64,000 nt of DNA from Eurosta solidaginis (GCF_040869045.1 NC_090323.1:156322426-156386425), one strand, 5' to 3'; counted from the first letter of the stretch, positions 11,316 to 24,923 are shown. A program made the numbers and translations. The notes: generated by a model from the letters alone, not told the origin.

Positions 11316-12100
11316 TTGCATCTGAGTTAGGAAGGCAGGCGAAAGAGGTAAGCAGATACGTAGAGGCAAACCGCAAGGTGCTCTCACCTTGGCTACGGCT
11401 CATTTGTATGAGTGATAATAAAACAAAACTCGACACAAATGGTTTGAAGATTGTGGGGTACGCTGGCGATAAAGCGTTGCTGATTTTAGAATTATTCCTT
11501 CCCGTGATGATTGAAACGATGGAAAGAACGTTGACAAAACTAAGTAGGTGTGTTCGGGGATGTATCTTTAGGCAAGAAGCGAAAACGGATCTGTTGCTCT
11601 TTACGAGGAAATATAAGCCAGCTAACTCGAACTTTCAAAGCTAATCGGTCAGTTTTTAGCCCTATCAAACAGTTTCAAGTACATGGGACTTACAATCGAT
11701 GTTAATCAATTGGGCTAAATATGAAACCATTGGTGACCAGTGCCTACACATGGCTGGGAAGCTCTTAGTAAGACTTTACAGTCTCATAAGCCTACAGAAA
11801 GTTCACGGCGTCCTTTGATCAAATATTAACTCTCTTTCGATAGACATGCGCATACTGTGTATGTTGGCACAAACTGCTCTGAGGCTCGGGAAATCTGAGT
11901 GCTTGAAGGATACTCATGAGAGGCGTTGTAATATCTATCATTATCTTCCGGCGGGAACTTTCAATTTCGAAGCCAGTGTCGAAGTTAACATACCTGGTAA
12001 ACTAGCCAGAACACCTTTGAGATCCTTCGGAAGCCTCATTTTGGAAAATTCAGTAGGTTCAGAACAGTTTTATAGGATCGAAACGGATACTAAATAGCTA
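11316..12100 (+). pseudogene. Degenerate LINE reverse transcriptase fragment
   Basis: Frame 11316-11644 reads GYAGDKALLI (a decayed YADD motif, Asp to Gly), then ETMERTLTKLS and KTDLLLFTRKYKP, the region just after the RT active site in RNase H-bearing LINEs. After a stop at 11642 come KYMGLTID-like and NIYHYLPAG-like pieces in other frames, extending to about 12100. It directly abuts the HINE end at 11310, so that HINE probably inserted into this LINE. Confidence 0.65.
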
Positions 12101-13534
12101 TTTGGGAGACCAAGATCGCGAGTTAAAGCTACTGGATGTTATACAGACTCACTTCGAAGTTTTTTCTTTTAGCTAAGCGTCGATCCTCCCTCTTCACGTC
12201 TCTTACAATGTTTCCAGGCTTCTAAAGCTACTCTCAGTTAATTCGATCCACCTCGAAGTTATTTCTTCTAGCTAAGCGTGAATCCTCTCTCTTCATGTCT
12301 CTCATAAACTGTTTTTCTTGGCTGCAGCGGTTAGATGAAGCTTGTAAGGAACTTTATCCCACTAAGGTATCGTCGGCCGCTAATAACTCTCAGCTAGCAA
12401 GTACGATCCGGGTGAACTAGCTACCGGTTATCTGTTTGTGAGCAGTTTTTTTCTTTGGTCAAAAGAGCCCACAGTGATTGTCCCTCGAGGTTCTTGGCAA
12501 TATTTGGACTACAGTGAGTACGGATATAAAGCACTTGGGTGCTACACCATTACGATGTGAATAATTTGAATTTTTTGCCCATTCTGATATTAAAGTCTAC
12601 AAGCATAAATTTTAAATTATGTGGGGAGGAGGGATCCTACGTCTTTTAAAAAGCATGGTACCATTTTGGCTGCATCTTAAGCTCGCACGTAGTCGCAAAT
12701 AAATGTTATGTTAAAGAATCGAAAGTCACATCTGTGAATGATTGCATTTGCCGACGAAACTTCTTTTCCATAACAAAATCAACAAATTATTGTGCTTCTA
12801 TTCTTCGTCGTATGTGTGAGATATTTTCCTGCCTAGCGCTCTCCAACTATTCTTCCATACGGACGTGATGTCAGCCTTTGCATTCACTAGGATATCAATC
12901 AACCTGCAGCGGTATCTTCCCTTGAAAGAGTTCGTACGTTCCAGATACATGCCTTCCATGAAATTTTCACCTAAGTCGTCTTTAGAAAAAGGAGTCCTTA
13001 TCAGGTTATATTTTTTTTAACTGGAAGCGGTTATTATGGCGGAATCCAAGCCTAGCTTAAACGCTAGGCACCGGATTGGTAAATTATTACTCCTTACGTT
13101 GCGCTGCCCTGCAGAAAAATGGGTCACCGTCGCGCAAAGCGATAGTTTCTCATTACAAGTTTAATGGGACTTAGCGGATGCGGAGCAAGACAGTTGATAG
13201 CCGCAATTCTACCAACAGCGCTGAATGCTGAGCTTTATGTATTTAAATTAATTAGGCAAAGGCAGTCAGAAACACCTTCGACTGAACCAGCAAAGATATG
13301 AATTTTAAAGAACTGCAAAGGGTAGTAATTGCCATTTCAAAGGACTTAAAAAAGTGTCCGTTGAAAGCAATGCGAGGGCTGGGGTAAGAACTAGTACCGT
13401 CTCCTAATGCTCTTGTGCTGAGCTTGTTAGAAAGTAGTGCGATTCGCTGTAGAGTGTGTTTTGACTCGGTGATAAGAAAAGGAGTGAGTGCCAAATACTT
13501 GTGAAGTTCGATATGTTAATATACAGGTTTTATT
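12101..13534. other. Unassigned sequence with one ~98-bp direct duplication
   Basis: Two similar blocks at about 12150 and 12248 share TCGAAGTTATTTCTTCTAGC-like and AGCTAAGCGT-like words. The rest, including 12600-13500, shows no domain. It could be LINE continuation too decayed to read. Confidence 0.35.
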
Positions 13535-13960
13535 CGACAGAAGGATAAGAAGTCGATAACGCTGCGATAACACATCGAAATTGATAAAGCTTTAAAAACA
13601 TATCAATAACATTTCGACCAAATTGGTAACACTCCGATAACAAATCGACACTACATCAATACCAAATCGATAAATTTATAATAGCGAATTGGCAAAGCTC
13701 CTATGACAAATCATTATTGTTTTCAAAAGCGAATCGGTGGAAAATAAAAAAAAAATAGATAACACGCCGATTAGGATTACTTTTCGATAAGGAATTGGTA
13801 GCGTTCCGATAACAAATCGAACATTCTCAACAACAAGCCAATAACAAATTGGTAACACTCAGATAACAAATTGATAACGTTTCGATTAATAATCGATAAA
13901 ATTTTTCGATAGGAAATCGATAACTCATCGAAAAAGACGACAATTCTTAGATAACCTTTG
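13535..13960 (+). repeat. Degenerate short-unit repeat (CGATAACAAATCG type)
   Basis: CCGATAACAAATCGA, TTGGTAACACTCCGATAAC and similar words recur about every 18-22 bp with many changes, mixing CGATAAC and AATCGATA. The reverse-complement version lies at 7085-7310. Confidence 0.6.
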
Positions 13961-14926
13961 CTATAGATAGAAAATTTACAAAACTTCGATTACATTCTGT
14001 ATTACTCCATACAGCATGCCAACACCTCCTACTACGCTTGCATTTACATTCTACATATGTACACTCAAAAAAAAGTTATCATCAAGGCGATGCCATCTAG
14101 GCATCAATGTGCAATTTTTGCTTATCTTTTTTTCGTCATCAATGATCTTATGTTATTGACATTTTCGAAATATTAGTTTGATACTTGTATTTGTCAAGTT
14201 AATAGACTACATACAAATGTAATGCGTTTTATAATCAATCTAGTATTAAATGTTATCATAATGAAACTAGGAAATGTATACAGTTATCATTTTGATACAT
14301 TTTAAGGGCGAAAGAAATATTTTCCATGGGCAAATCAATAGTCAAGATACAAAATTGATCCTTTTAATTATAATTTTTATAATATTTATTGTTGCATTGA
14401 TACCACAAAAATTATACCGTTTATAGTTTCATTTTTGCAGCAAACGTCAAGCTGTATAGTTTGTTTTGTATCTGTGCTCTTGTGTTTTTTTGATAAACAA
14501 ATTGTTTAATATTGTTAAAGATAGTTTTATTGTTGACATAAGTAGTGAAGTGAATTCATTGAGTGTGCTAATTAAAGAAATTCAATTAATTTCAGTTGTT
14601 TTAGTTAAATATTTAATATAAAAACTAATTTTTTATTAATTTGCATATACACACACTTATTTACATACAATTGATTTGCCGAGTGTTTTCTGCATTGCAT
14701 TGTGTTGTTGCTGTTGATAGGCATCAGTTTTAATAGTGTAATTGTTTTTATTTTTGATTTTGCGCGCACACTTCATTTCTCTTTCTTATATTGGATCATC
14801 ACTAACTGTTGGCATTGTTGATAGTGTTGTAGGTGTTTCTTCTGCAATGTCATCCATATATTCAGGTATTGTGAATCATAAATTCTTTTAAATGGTTTGG
14901 TATTAAACCACATGCGCATTCTGTTG

Positions 14927-17900
14927 TTATACTCAGTTGAGCAGAGCTCACAGAGTATATTAAGTTTGATTGCATAACGGTTGGTTGTACAGGTATAAAG
15001 GAATCGAGATAGATATAGACTTCCATATATCAAAATCATCAGTATCGAAAAAAAATTCGATTGAGCCATGTCCGTCCGTCCGTCTGTCCGTTAACACGAT
15101 AACTTGAGTAAATTTTGAGGTGTCTTGATCAAATTCCGTATGTAGGTTCCTGGGCACTCATCTCAGATCGCTATTTAAAATAAACGATATCGGACAATAA
15201 CCACACCCACTTTTTCGATATCGAAAATTTCGAAAAACCGAAAAAGTGCGATAATTCATTACCAAATACGCATTAAGCGATGAAACTTGGTAGGTGAGTT
15301 GAGATTATGACGCAGAATAGAAAACTAGTAAAATTTTGGACAATGGGCGTGGCACCGCCCACTTTTAAATGAAGGTAATTTAGAAGTTTTGCAAGCTGTA
15401 ATTTGGCAGTCGTTGAAGATATCATGATGAAATTTGGCAGGAAAGTTACTCTTATTACTTTATGTCTGCTTAATAAAAACTAGCAAAATCGGAGAACGAC
15501 CACGCCCACTTTTAAAAAATGTTTTTTTTTTAAATTCAAATTTTAAAAGAAAAGTTAATATCTTTACAGCATATAAGTAAATTATACCAACATTCAACTC
15601 CAATAATGATATGGTGTAACAAAATACAAAAATAAAAGAAATTTTCAAAATGGGCGTGGCTCCGCCCTTTTTCATTCAATTTGTCTAGGATACTTTTAAC
15701 GCCATAAGTCGAACAAAAATTAACCAATCCTTGTGAAATTTGGTAGAGGCTTAGCTCCTTGGACGATAACTGTTTTCCGTGAAAACGGGCGAAATCGGTT
15801 GAAGCCACGCCCAGTTTTTATACACAGTCGACCGTCTGTCCTTCCGCTCGGCCGTTAACATGATTACTTGAGCAAAAATCGATATATCTTTACTAAACTC
15901 AGTTCACGTACTTATCTGAACTCACTTTGTATTGGTGTAAAAAATGGCCGAAATCCGACTATGACCACGCCCACTTTTTCGATATCGAAAATTACGAAAA
16001 ATGAAAAAATGCCATAATTATATACAAAATACGAAAAATGGAATGAAACATGGTAATTGTATTGGTCTATTGACGCAAAATATAACTTTAGAAAAAAACT
16101 TGGTAAAACGAGTGTGACACCTACCATATTAAGTAGAAGAAAATGAAAAAGTTTTGCAGGGCGAAATCAAAAGCCCTTGGAATCTTGGAAGGGATACTGT
16201 TCGTGGTATTACATATATAAATAAATTAGCGGTACCCTACAGATGATGTTCTGGATCACCCTGGTCCACATTTTGGTCGATATCTCGAAAACGCCTTCAA
16301 ATATACAACTAAGGGCCACTCCCTTTTAAAACCCTCATTAATACCTTTAATTTGATACCCATACCATACAAACATATTCTAGAGTCACCCTTGCTCCACG
16401 TTTATGGCGATATCTCGAAAAGGCGTCCACATATAGAACTAAGGCCCACTCCTTTTTAAAATACTCATTAACACCTTTCATTTGATACCCATATCGTACA
16501 AAAAAATTCTAGAGTCACCCCTGGCCCACCTTTATGGCGATATCTCGAAAAGGCATCCACCTATAGAACTAAGGCCCACTCCCTTTTAAAATAGTCATTA
16601 ACACCTTTCATTTGATACCCATATCGTATAAACAAATTCTAGAGTCACCCCTGGTCCACCTTTATGTCGATATCTCGAAAGGGCAGCCACCTATAGATCT
16701 AAGGCCCACGCCCTTTTAAAATTCTCATTAACACCTTTCATTTGATACCCATATCGTACAAACAAATTCTATAGTCACACCTGGTCCACCTTTATGGCGA
16801 TATCTCGAAAAGGCGTCCACCTATAGAACTAAGACCCACGCCCTTTTAAAATACTCATTAACCCCTTTCATTTGATACCCATATTGTACAAACAAATTCT
16901 AGAGTAACCCCTGGTCCACCTTTATGGCGATATCTCGAAACGGCGTCCACCTATGGAACTAAGGATTACTCCCTTTTAAAATACTCATTAACACCTTTCA
17001 TTTGATACCCATATTGTACAAACGCATTCTAGGGTCACCCCTGGTCTACCTTTATGGAGATATCTCGAAAAGGCGTCTACCTATAGAACTAAGACCCATG
17101 CCCTTTTAAAATACTCATTAACCCCTTTCATTTGATACCCATATTGTACAAACAAATTCTAAGTCACCCCTGGTCTACCTTTATGGAGATATCTCGAAAA
17201 GGTGTCTACCTATAGAACTAAGACCCATGCCCTTTTAAAATACTCATTAACCCCTTTCATTTGATATCCATAATGTACAAACAAATTCTAGAGTAACCCC
17301 TGGCCCACCGTTATGGCGATATCTCGAAAAGGCGTCTACCTATAGAACTAAGACCCACACCCTTTTAAAAAAAATCATTAGCACCTTTCATTTGATACCC
17401 ATATTGTACAAACGCATTCTAGAGTCACCCCTGATCTACCTTTATGGAGATATCTCGAAAAGGCGTCTACCTATAGAACTAAGACCCATGCCCTTTTAAA
17501 ATACTCATTAACCCCTTTCATTTGATACCCATATTGTACAAACAAATTCTAAGTCACCCCTGGTCTACCTTTATGGAGATATCTCGAAAAGGTGTCTACC
17601 TATAGAACTAAGACCCACACCCATTTAAAATACTCATTAACACCTTTCATTTGATACCCATATCGTACACAAAAATTCTAGAGTCACCCCTGGCCCACCT
17701 TTATGGCGATATCTCGAAAAGGCGTCTACCTATAGAACTAAGACCCACACCCTTTTAAAATACTCATTAACACCTTTCATTTGATACCCATATCGTACAC
17801 AAAAATTCTAGAGTCACCCCTGGCCCACCTTTATGGCGATATCTCGAAAGGACATCCACCTATAGATCTAAGGCTCACTCCCTTTTAAAATACTAATTAA

Positions 17901-20876
17901 TACCTTCCATTTCATACCCATATCGTACAAACAAGTTCTAGAGTCACCCCTGGTCTACCTTTATGGAGATATCTCGAAAAGGCGTCTACCTATAGAACTA
18001 AGACCCATGCCCTTTTAAAATACTCATTAACCCCTTTCATTTGATACCCATATTGTACAAACAAATTCTAGAGTAACCCCTGGTCCACCTTTATGGCGAT
18101 ATCTCGAAACGGCGTCCACCTATGGAACTAAGGATTACTCCCTTTTAAAATACTCATTAACACCTTTCATTTGATACCCATATTGTACAAACGCATTCTA
18201 GAGTCACCCCTGGTCTACCTTTATGGAGATATCTCGAAAAGGCGTCTACCTATAGAACTAAGACCCATGCCCTTTTAAAATACTCATTAACCCCTTTCAT
18301 TTGATATCCATAATGTACAAACAAATTCTAGAGTAACCCCTGGCCCACCGTTATGGCGATATCTCGAAAAGGCGTCTACCTATAGAACTAAGACCCACAC
18401 CCTTTTAAAAAAATCATTAGCACCTTTCATTTGATACCCATATTGTACAAACAAATTCTAGAGTAATCCCTGGTCCACCTTTATGGCGATATCTCGAAAA
18501 GGCGTCTACCTATAGAACTAAGACCCACACCCTTTTAAAATACTCATTAACACCTTTCATTTGATACCCATATCGTACACAAAAATTCTAGAGTCACCCC
18601 TGGCCCACCTTTATGGCGATATCTCGAAAGGACATCCACCTATAGATCTAAGGCTCACTCCCTTTTAAAATACTAATTAATACCTTCCATTTCATACCCA
18701 TATCGTACAAACAAGTTCTAGAGTCACCCCTGGTCTACCTTTATGGAGATATCTCGAAAAGGCGTCTACCTATAGAACTAAGACCCATGCCCTTTTAAAA
18801 TACTCATTAACCCCTTTCATTTGATATCCATAATGTACAAACAAATTCTAGAGTAACCCCTGGCCCACCGTTATGGCGATATCTCGAAAAGGCGTCTACC
18901 TATAGAACTAAGACCCACACCCTTTTAAAAAAATCATTAGCACCTTTCATTTGATACCCATATTGTACAAACAAATTCTAGAGTCACCCCTGGCCCACCT
19001 TTATGGCGATATCTCGAAAAGGCGTCTACCTATAGAACTAAGACCCACACCCTTTTAAAATACTCATTAACACCTTTCATTTGATACCCATATCGTACAC
19101 AAAAATTCTAGAGTCACCCCTGGCCCACCTTTATGGCGATATCTCGAAAGGACATCCACCTATAGATCTAAGGCTCACTCCCTTTTAAAATACTAATTAA
19201 TACCTTCCATTTCATACCCATATCGTACAAACAAGTTCTAGAGTCACCCCTGGTCTACCTTTATGGAGATATCTCGAAAAGGCGTCTACCTATAGAACTA
19301 AGACCCATGCCCTTTTAAAATACTCATTAACCCCTTTCATTTGATACCCATATTGTACAAACAAATTCTAGAGTAACCCCTGGTCCACCTTTATGGCGAT
19401 ATCTCGAAAAGGCGTCCACCTATAGAACTAAGACCCACGCCCTTTTAAAATACTCATTAACCCCTTTCATTTGATACCCATATTGTACAAACAAATTCTA
19501 GAGTCACCCCTGATCTACCTTTATGGAGATATCTCGAAAAGGCGTCTACCTATAGAACTAAGACCCATGCCCTTTTAAAATACTCATTAACCCCTTTCAT
19601 TTGATACCCATATTGTACAAACAAATTCTAGAGTAACCCCTGGTCCACCTTTATGGCGATATCTCGAAAAGGCGTCTACCTATAGAACTAAGACCCACAC
19701 CCTTTTAAAATACTCATTAACACCTTTCATTTGATACCCATATCGTACACAAAAATTCTAGAGTCACCCCTGGCCCACCTTTATGGCGATATCTCGAAAG
19801 GACATCCACCTATAGATCTAAGGCTCACTCCCTTTTAAAATACTAATTAATACCTTCCATTTCATACCCATATCGTACAAACAAGTTCTAGAGTCACCCC
19901 TGGTCTACCTTTATGGAGATATCTCGAAAAGGCGTCTACCTATAGAACTAAGACCCATGCCCTTTTAAAATACTCATTAACCCCTTTCATTTGATACCCA
20001 TATTGTACAAACAAATTCTAGAGTCACCCCTGATCTACCTTTATGGAGATATCTCGAAAAGGCGTCTACCTATAGAACTAAGACCCATGCCCTTTTAAAA
20101 TACTCATTAACCCCTTTCATTTGATACCCATATTGTACAAACAAATTCTAGAGTAACCCCTGGTCCACCTTTATGGCGATATCTCGAAAAGGCGTCCACC
20201 TATAGAACTAAGACCCACGCCCTTTTAAAATACTCATTAACCCCTTTCATTTGATACCCATATTGTACAAACAAATTCTAGAGTAACCCCTGGTCCACCT
20301 TTATGGCGATATCTCGAAACGGCGTCCACCTATGGAACTAAGGATTACTCCCTTTTAAAATACTCATTAACACCTTTCATTTGATACCCATATTGTACAA
20401 ACGCATTCTAGAGTCACCCCTGGTCTACCTTTATGGAGATATCTCGAAAAGGCGTCTACCTATAGAACTAAGACCCATGCCCTTTTAAAATACTCATTAA
20501 CCCCTTTCATTTGATACCCATATTGTACAAACAAATTCTAGAGTAACCCCTGGTCCACCTTTATGGCGATATCCCGAAAAGGGGTTCACCCATAGAACAA
20601 AGGCCCACTCCCTTTTAAAACACTTATTACACTTTTCGTTTGACACTCATATTGTACAAACGCATTCACGAGTCAGGCCTGGTCCACCTTTCTGGCGATA
20701 TCCCCAAATTAAAATACTCTTTAATACCTTCCATTTGTTACACATGTCATACAAGCACATTCCAGGGTTACCCTAGGTTCCTTTTACAACATGGTGATTT
20801 CCCTTACTTTGTCTCCACAGCTCTCAACTGAGTATGTAATGTTCGGTTACGCCCGAACTTAGCCTTCCTTACTTGT
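14927..20876 (-). mobile_element. HINE-like element, complete, 5.95 kb
   Basis: The 3' end is at 14927 (GAGTATAA on the minus strand) and the 5' end at 20875/20876 (CAAGTAAGGAAGG on minus). Order on minus: 5' hairpin GTTCGGGCGTAACCGAAC, inverted motif ATACTCAGTTGAG, 34-unit satellite (20700-16260), body modules (16240-15090), GGAC tract and 3' hairpin. It is the longest copy here because of satellite expansion. No transposase or Rep/helicase frame is present, so it needs proteins supplied in trans. Confidence 0.93.
16258..20700 (-). repeat. 130-bp satellite array, about 34 units, with higher-order repeats
   Basis: TATCTCGAAA recurs every ~130 bp from 16281 to 20568. A distinctive unit (GACATCCACCTATAGATC) occurs at 17851, 18631, 19151 and 19801, spaced 780, 520 and 650 bp, that is 6, 4 and 5 units. 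Flanking units repeat with it almost unchanged, so the array grew by copying multi-unit blocks. The outermost units are the most diverged. Confidence 0.95.
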
Positions 20877-20978
20877 TTTTTATTTTTTCTATATAACCCG
20901 CTGTGCTATTTGTCAATTAAAAAACTTACTCTCACTATTTTATTAATTTATTTTTTCTGTCTCTTAATTTTTATTAAA

Positions 20979-21854
20979 ATGTCTTGCCTATATGCGAACT
21001 GCTTGATAAAAAGTGATTCCCAGCCCTTCGTGTCATGCTGGCTTTGCGATGGGCTCGCCCATATGAAATGTGCCGGTTTGTCAGCAAGAGTGGTTGACGC
21101 TCTCAACGATAGTGATTAGGGAGTTCGTTGGGCCTGTTTGAAATGTAGACCAACTGAGATTGATCTTTTCAAAGTTTTCAAACAGGCTCGTGATGGGTTC
21201 TCTGAAATAGGCAGGAAAATTGACGCACTGTCCAAGAAATTCATCCAGTATGAAAACTTATTTAAGTCTTTCAAATATCCGGATGACTTAACTAACGTAA
21301 ACCAACATAGAAATTGTAATGCCTCCTCTAGTGCTCTGACACTCAATGCCGTTGCTGAAGTTCCTCCACCCGTAGTTACAGCACCCCCAACTATCGAATT
21401 AATAAATCTGGCATCTCCAAGTCCCTTACCAGCTCAGCCATCTTCATCCAAGGTTTCTTTAACAAAACCTAAAAAATATTCTGCAAAAGATAATCAAGAT
21501 CCACAAAACACTTCTACGGAATCCGAACCGCCGTCTAACAATCTTATTGTTGTCCCTATTAAAAAATCTGTTTTTGTGTCAAGATTTGATAAAGACACCA
21601 CAGAAGAGGACCTAAAGTCGTGCATCATCGCTAAGCTTAAATTTGAAAACGTGACAGTTCGAAAATTCAATTTTAACTATCCTAGGGATATTTCGTCTTT
21701 TCGGATTGATGTATCCGCACAACATTTTGATACTATATTAAATAATTCTTTTTGGCCGCCCGGTGCTTTTGTGCGGGAATTCGGGCGTAGGCGTAATACT
21801 AATATTTCAAATCTTGCTACACTTCCACATAACAATATTGCATCAAAAAACTGA
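20979..21854 (+). pseudogene. CR1-like LINE ORF1 with PHD finger, one nonsense codon
   Basis: Reads MSCLYANCLIKSD from 20979; TAG at 21117-21119 interrupts the frame, which continues without shift to the TGA at 21854 (about 291 residues). Cys/His spacing is C-x4-C-x11-C-x2-C-x4-H-x2-C, then W-x-C-x2-C after the stop, a PHD-type zinc finger. A Pro/Ser-rich linker (about 21340-21480) precedes a C-terminal region with SVFVSRFDKDTTEEDLKS, which resembles the nucleic-acid-binding part of such ORF1 proteins. Confidence 0.8.
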
Positions 21855-21865
21855 ATGTTAAATCG

Positions 21866-24620
21866 GTCCTAAATTTGTTTTATCAAAATGTTAGAGGTTT
21901 AAACACTAAACTAACTGAATTGTATTTGAAATCGTTTAACTGCAATTACAACATTATCGCTTTAACTGAAACTTGGCTAAAACCTCATGTATTAACTCAG
22001 AGATTCTTTGCCATGATTACCAAATATACAGATATGACCGCTTGAACAGAATTGGAGGTGGAGTTTTGCTTGCGGTACATTCTTCTGTACCATCAGCTGA
22101 TGTTAATTTACCCATTATTAATTCTACAGAATTCAAATGCATTAGAATCAATCTCGGAATGGGTTGTGTCTATATCGCGGTCTGCTATATCCCACCATCT
22201 TCTGATCCTTCGGTGTATATGGATCATATTTCCCTGCTCAAAATTGTTAATTCATTGATGAAGCCCATTGATTCGATGATAGTCCTGCATGTATTATGGA
22301 CCATATCTGATCAGAATATTGTACCTATTTCTTCCAACCTGTCCAACAACGAATTTTTAGCCGAAATAACTGAACTTTGCCTTAAACAGATAAATATAAT
22401 TCCTAACATGTTCGGGAGGACCCTTGATTTGGTATTTGTTGATGATACATCAAAATGTACTCTAGGCCGGGGTGAACCTCTTACTGTACCTGAAGACCCT
22501 TACCATCCTTCCCTGGAAATAGCATACGAATTCGAAAGAAATTCTCCGCGTAGCATTGCTACTAAATACGACTCTAGTTTCAGATTTCAATTCGCGAAGA
22601 TATTGACAAAAATGTTTCTGACTTTTATACCCCCATTTACGGTATTTTGGAAAAACACGTACCTAAGCGAAAACGTGTGTCTACCGAACCAGTCCAAATA
22701 TGGTTCACTAAAGAGCTGAAGTCCTTAAAAAACAGAAAATCTCGCTTCTTCAAATTATACAAAAGGTCGGGCTCCCACTCCGATTACTTGCATTACTCTA
22801 TTTTGCGTCATAAATATTTTGAATTAAACAAAAAGTGCTATAATACGTACATCTGTAAGATGAAAAGGAAAATAACTTGCAATCCGAAAGCTTTCTATAA
22901 TTTCGTGAACTCTAAACGTAGGGTTAAAGGGTTTCCCTCTGCTTTAAAATACCAGGGTGATTTGTCTAGCGACGATCAAGATATTGCTAACTTCTTTGCA
23001 CAATTTTTCAAGTCCAACTATTCCAATTAATTTAATACTTTTTCAAATGAATATCCATTTCAGCTTAACTCACTTAACACCATTAATATTCCAGAAATAT
23101 ATCCGGATGAAGTTTTTTCATATTTAACGTCTTTGAAAGAATCTTACAAGTACGGTCCTTATCTAATTCCCACTTGTTTTCTTAAAAAATGCGCTGAACA
23201 CATTTATCAGCCTCTAACTGATTTATTCAATATGTCCCTAAAAAGTGGAGTCTTTCCTTCTGCTTGGAAGGAATCTTTTCTCATACCCTTTCACAAAAGT
23301 GGTAGTAGGTCGTGTATAGAGAACTATCGAGGAATAGCAAAGTTGTCGGCCATCCCAAAGTTGTTTGAAGCTATCGTTACCAATCAGCTAACATTTTCCA
23401 TTTCTACTTTGATTGCAGAACCGCAACACGGATTCTGTAAAGGCAAATCTACCATTACTAATCTACTTGAATTCACAAATCATGCTTCTAAGGGATTTAG
23501 AGAAAATCTTCACACAGATGTTATTTATACTGATTTCAGTAAAGCATTTGACAAAGTATCCCACTCCTTACTTATCTACAAGCTGGATCGGCTTGGCTTC
23601 CAACCTGGTCTCGCCAAGTGGATCTCGTCGTATCTCTGCGGTCGAACGCAAAAAGTTATTTTTAAAAATACTTTTTCAAATGTCATCGATGTTCCCTCTG
23701 GCGTCCCACAAGGCAGCCACCTTGGCCCAATTCCGTTCTTGCTATTTATTAATGATATCTGTACCACTATAAAATATTCCAAAATCTTAATGTATGCTGA
23801 TGATGTAAAACTTTTTAGGTCTTATGCGTCTATCGAAGAACGTCCCTTGCTTCAAGCGGATTTAAACTGCCTAGTTACTTGGTGCAACGTAAATTCAATG
23901 CCGCTGAACCTCAATAAATGCAAATTCATGTGCCTATCTCGAAGATCTTTGCCAGCAGCCTCTTACGTAAGTAATAATTTTTGTCTTCTATCAGTAAACT
24001 ATTTTGAGGACTTGGGAGTCACGATAGATGCTAAACTTAGTTTCAACCTTCATATTAATGCTACTGTCAATAAGGCTAGAGGTGTTCTTTCATACGTGAA
24101 ACGGTGGTCCAAAGAATTTAGTGACCCTTATGTAACTAAAGCCCTTTTCATCACCTTAGTTAGACCGATACTAGAATACGGATCAATAGTCTGGAATCCA
24201 CAATATCGAGTTCATGCAGATAGACTTGAATCAATACAAAAGCAATTTCTACTTTTCTCTTTAAGGAATTTTCAGTGGAACTCTGCGTATAATCTTCCAC
24301 CTTATACTAGTCGGTTAAAGCTTATCAATCTTCCAACTCTTGCAAGTCGTAGAGAAATGCTAGGCGTTATATTTATGGCTAAACTCCTGAATGGACTGAT
24401 TTCTAGTCAAATTCTTTTGAACGAAGTAAATTTCAACGTCCCATCACGGGTGTCAAGACATTACAAACCTCTTCTTTTGAGGCAGTGTAGAACTAATTTC
24501 GAATTAAATGAATCTTTTCGGTGTTTGTGTCTTGATTTTAACACTCATTCTAATTCATTTGATATAACGGATTCACTTTTTACCATAAAGAAAACTGTCT
24601 TATCCTATCTTAACTCTTAA
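21866..24620 (+). pseudogene. CR1-like LINE ORF2: endonuclease and reverse transcriptase, broken
   Basis: Endonuclease start FYQNVRGLNTK and LTETWL (frame 2) shifts to frame 1 near 21985. The expected GDFN-type catalytic motif is missing: the sequence goes from DSMIVL straight to a tryptophan-threonine, a small deletion near 22285. A second frameshift is near 22640 and TAA lies at 23028-23030. From 23133 the RT is open: NYRGIAKL, DFSKAFDKVSH, SGVPQGSHLGP, YADDVKLF and VRPILEYGSIVWNP. The RT catalytic Asp pair is present. It ends at 24620 with TAA just before the A run. Confidence 0.88.
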
Positions 24621-24888
24621 CAAAAAAAAAAAAAAAAAAAAAAAATCAAATAAATTAAAAATGTTCACTTATTTAACAATGTAGTATATATATGTATAAT
24701 TTCTAAGTAATTTCTAACTGTTATGTATAGTACTCAGCTGATGATTTTTATTCTGTAGATGAGCAGTTTTAGATCTCGACGCTTAACAAACCTCCGCCAA
24801 TCAACAACTCGGCAATAACAAATCCGTGCGTCATGCGGATACACCCCTCGCGCCGGTCGGGCGGGCTTTGGAGGGTTTAATCCGTTGG

Positions 24889-24892
<4 letters not shown>

Positions 24893-24922
<30 letters not shown>

Positions 24923-24923
24923 C
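24893..24923 (+). repeat. (ATT)n microsatellite, LINE 3' tail
   Basis: About ten ATT repeats ending at 24923. It closes the CR1-like element, whose copies would be expected to end in the same simple repeat. Confidence 0.85.

Larger units (their letters stand above)
20880..24923 (+). mobile_element. CR1-like (Jockey superfamily) non-LTR retrotransposon
   Basis: About 4 kb: short 5' UTR, ORF1 with a PHD-type finger, ORF2 with endonuclease and reverse transcriptase, 3' UTR containing an A23-24 run (24621) and an (ATT)n tail. No RNase H domain is seen. A PHD-type finger in ORF1 and the QNVRGL and YADDVKLF motifs fit CR1-clade elements of insects; the exact clade needs a tree. Both ORFs are broken. 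Confidence 0.85.

Noticed and set aside
16258..20700. Regular repeats considered as a CRISPR array
   Set aside because: The genome is eukaryotic, the whole unit is repeated with no unique spacers, and the array lies inside a transposon.
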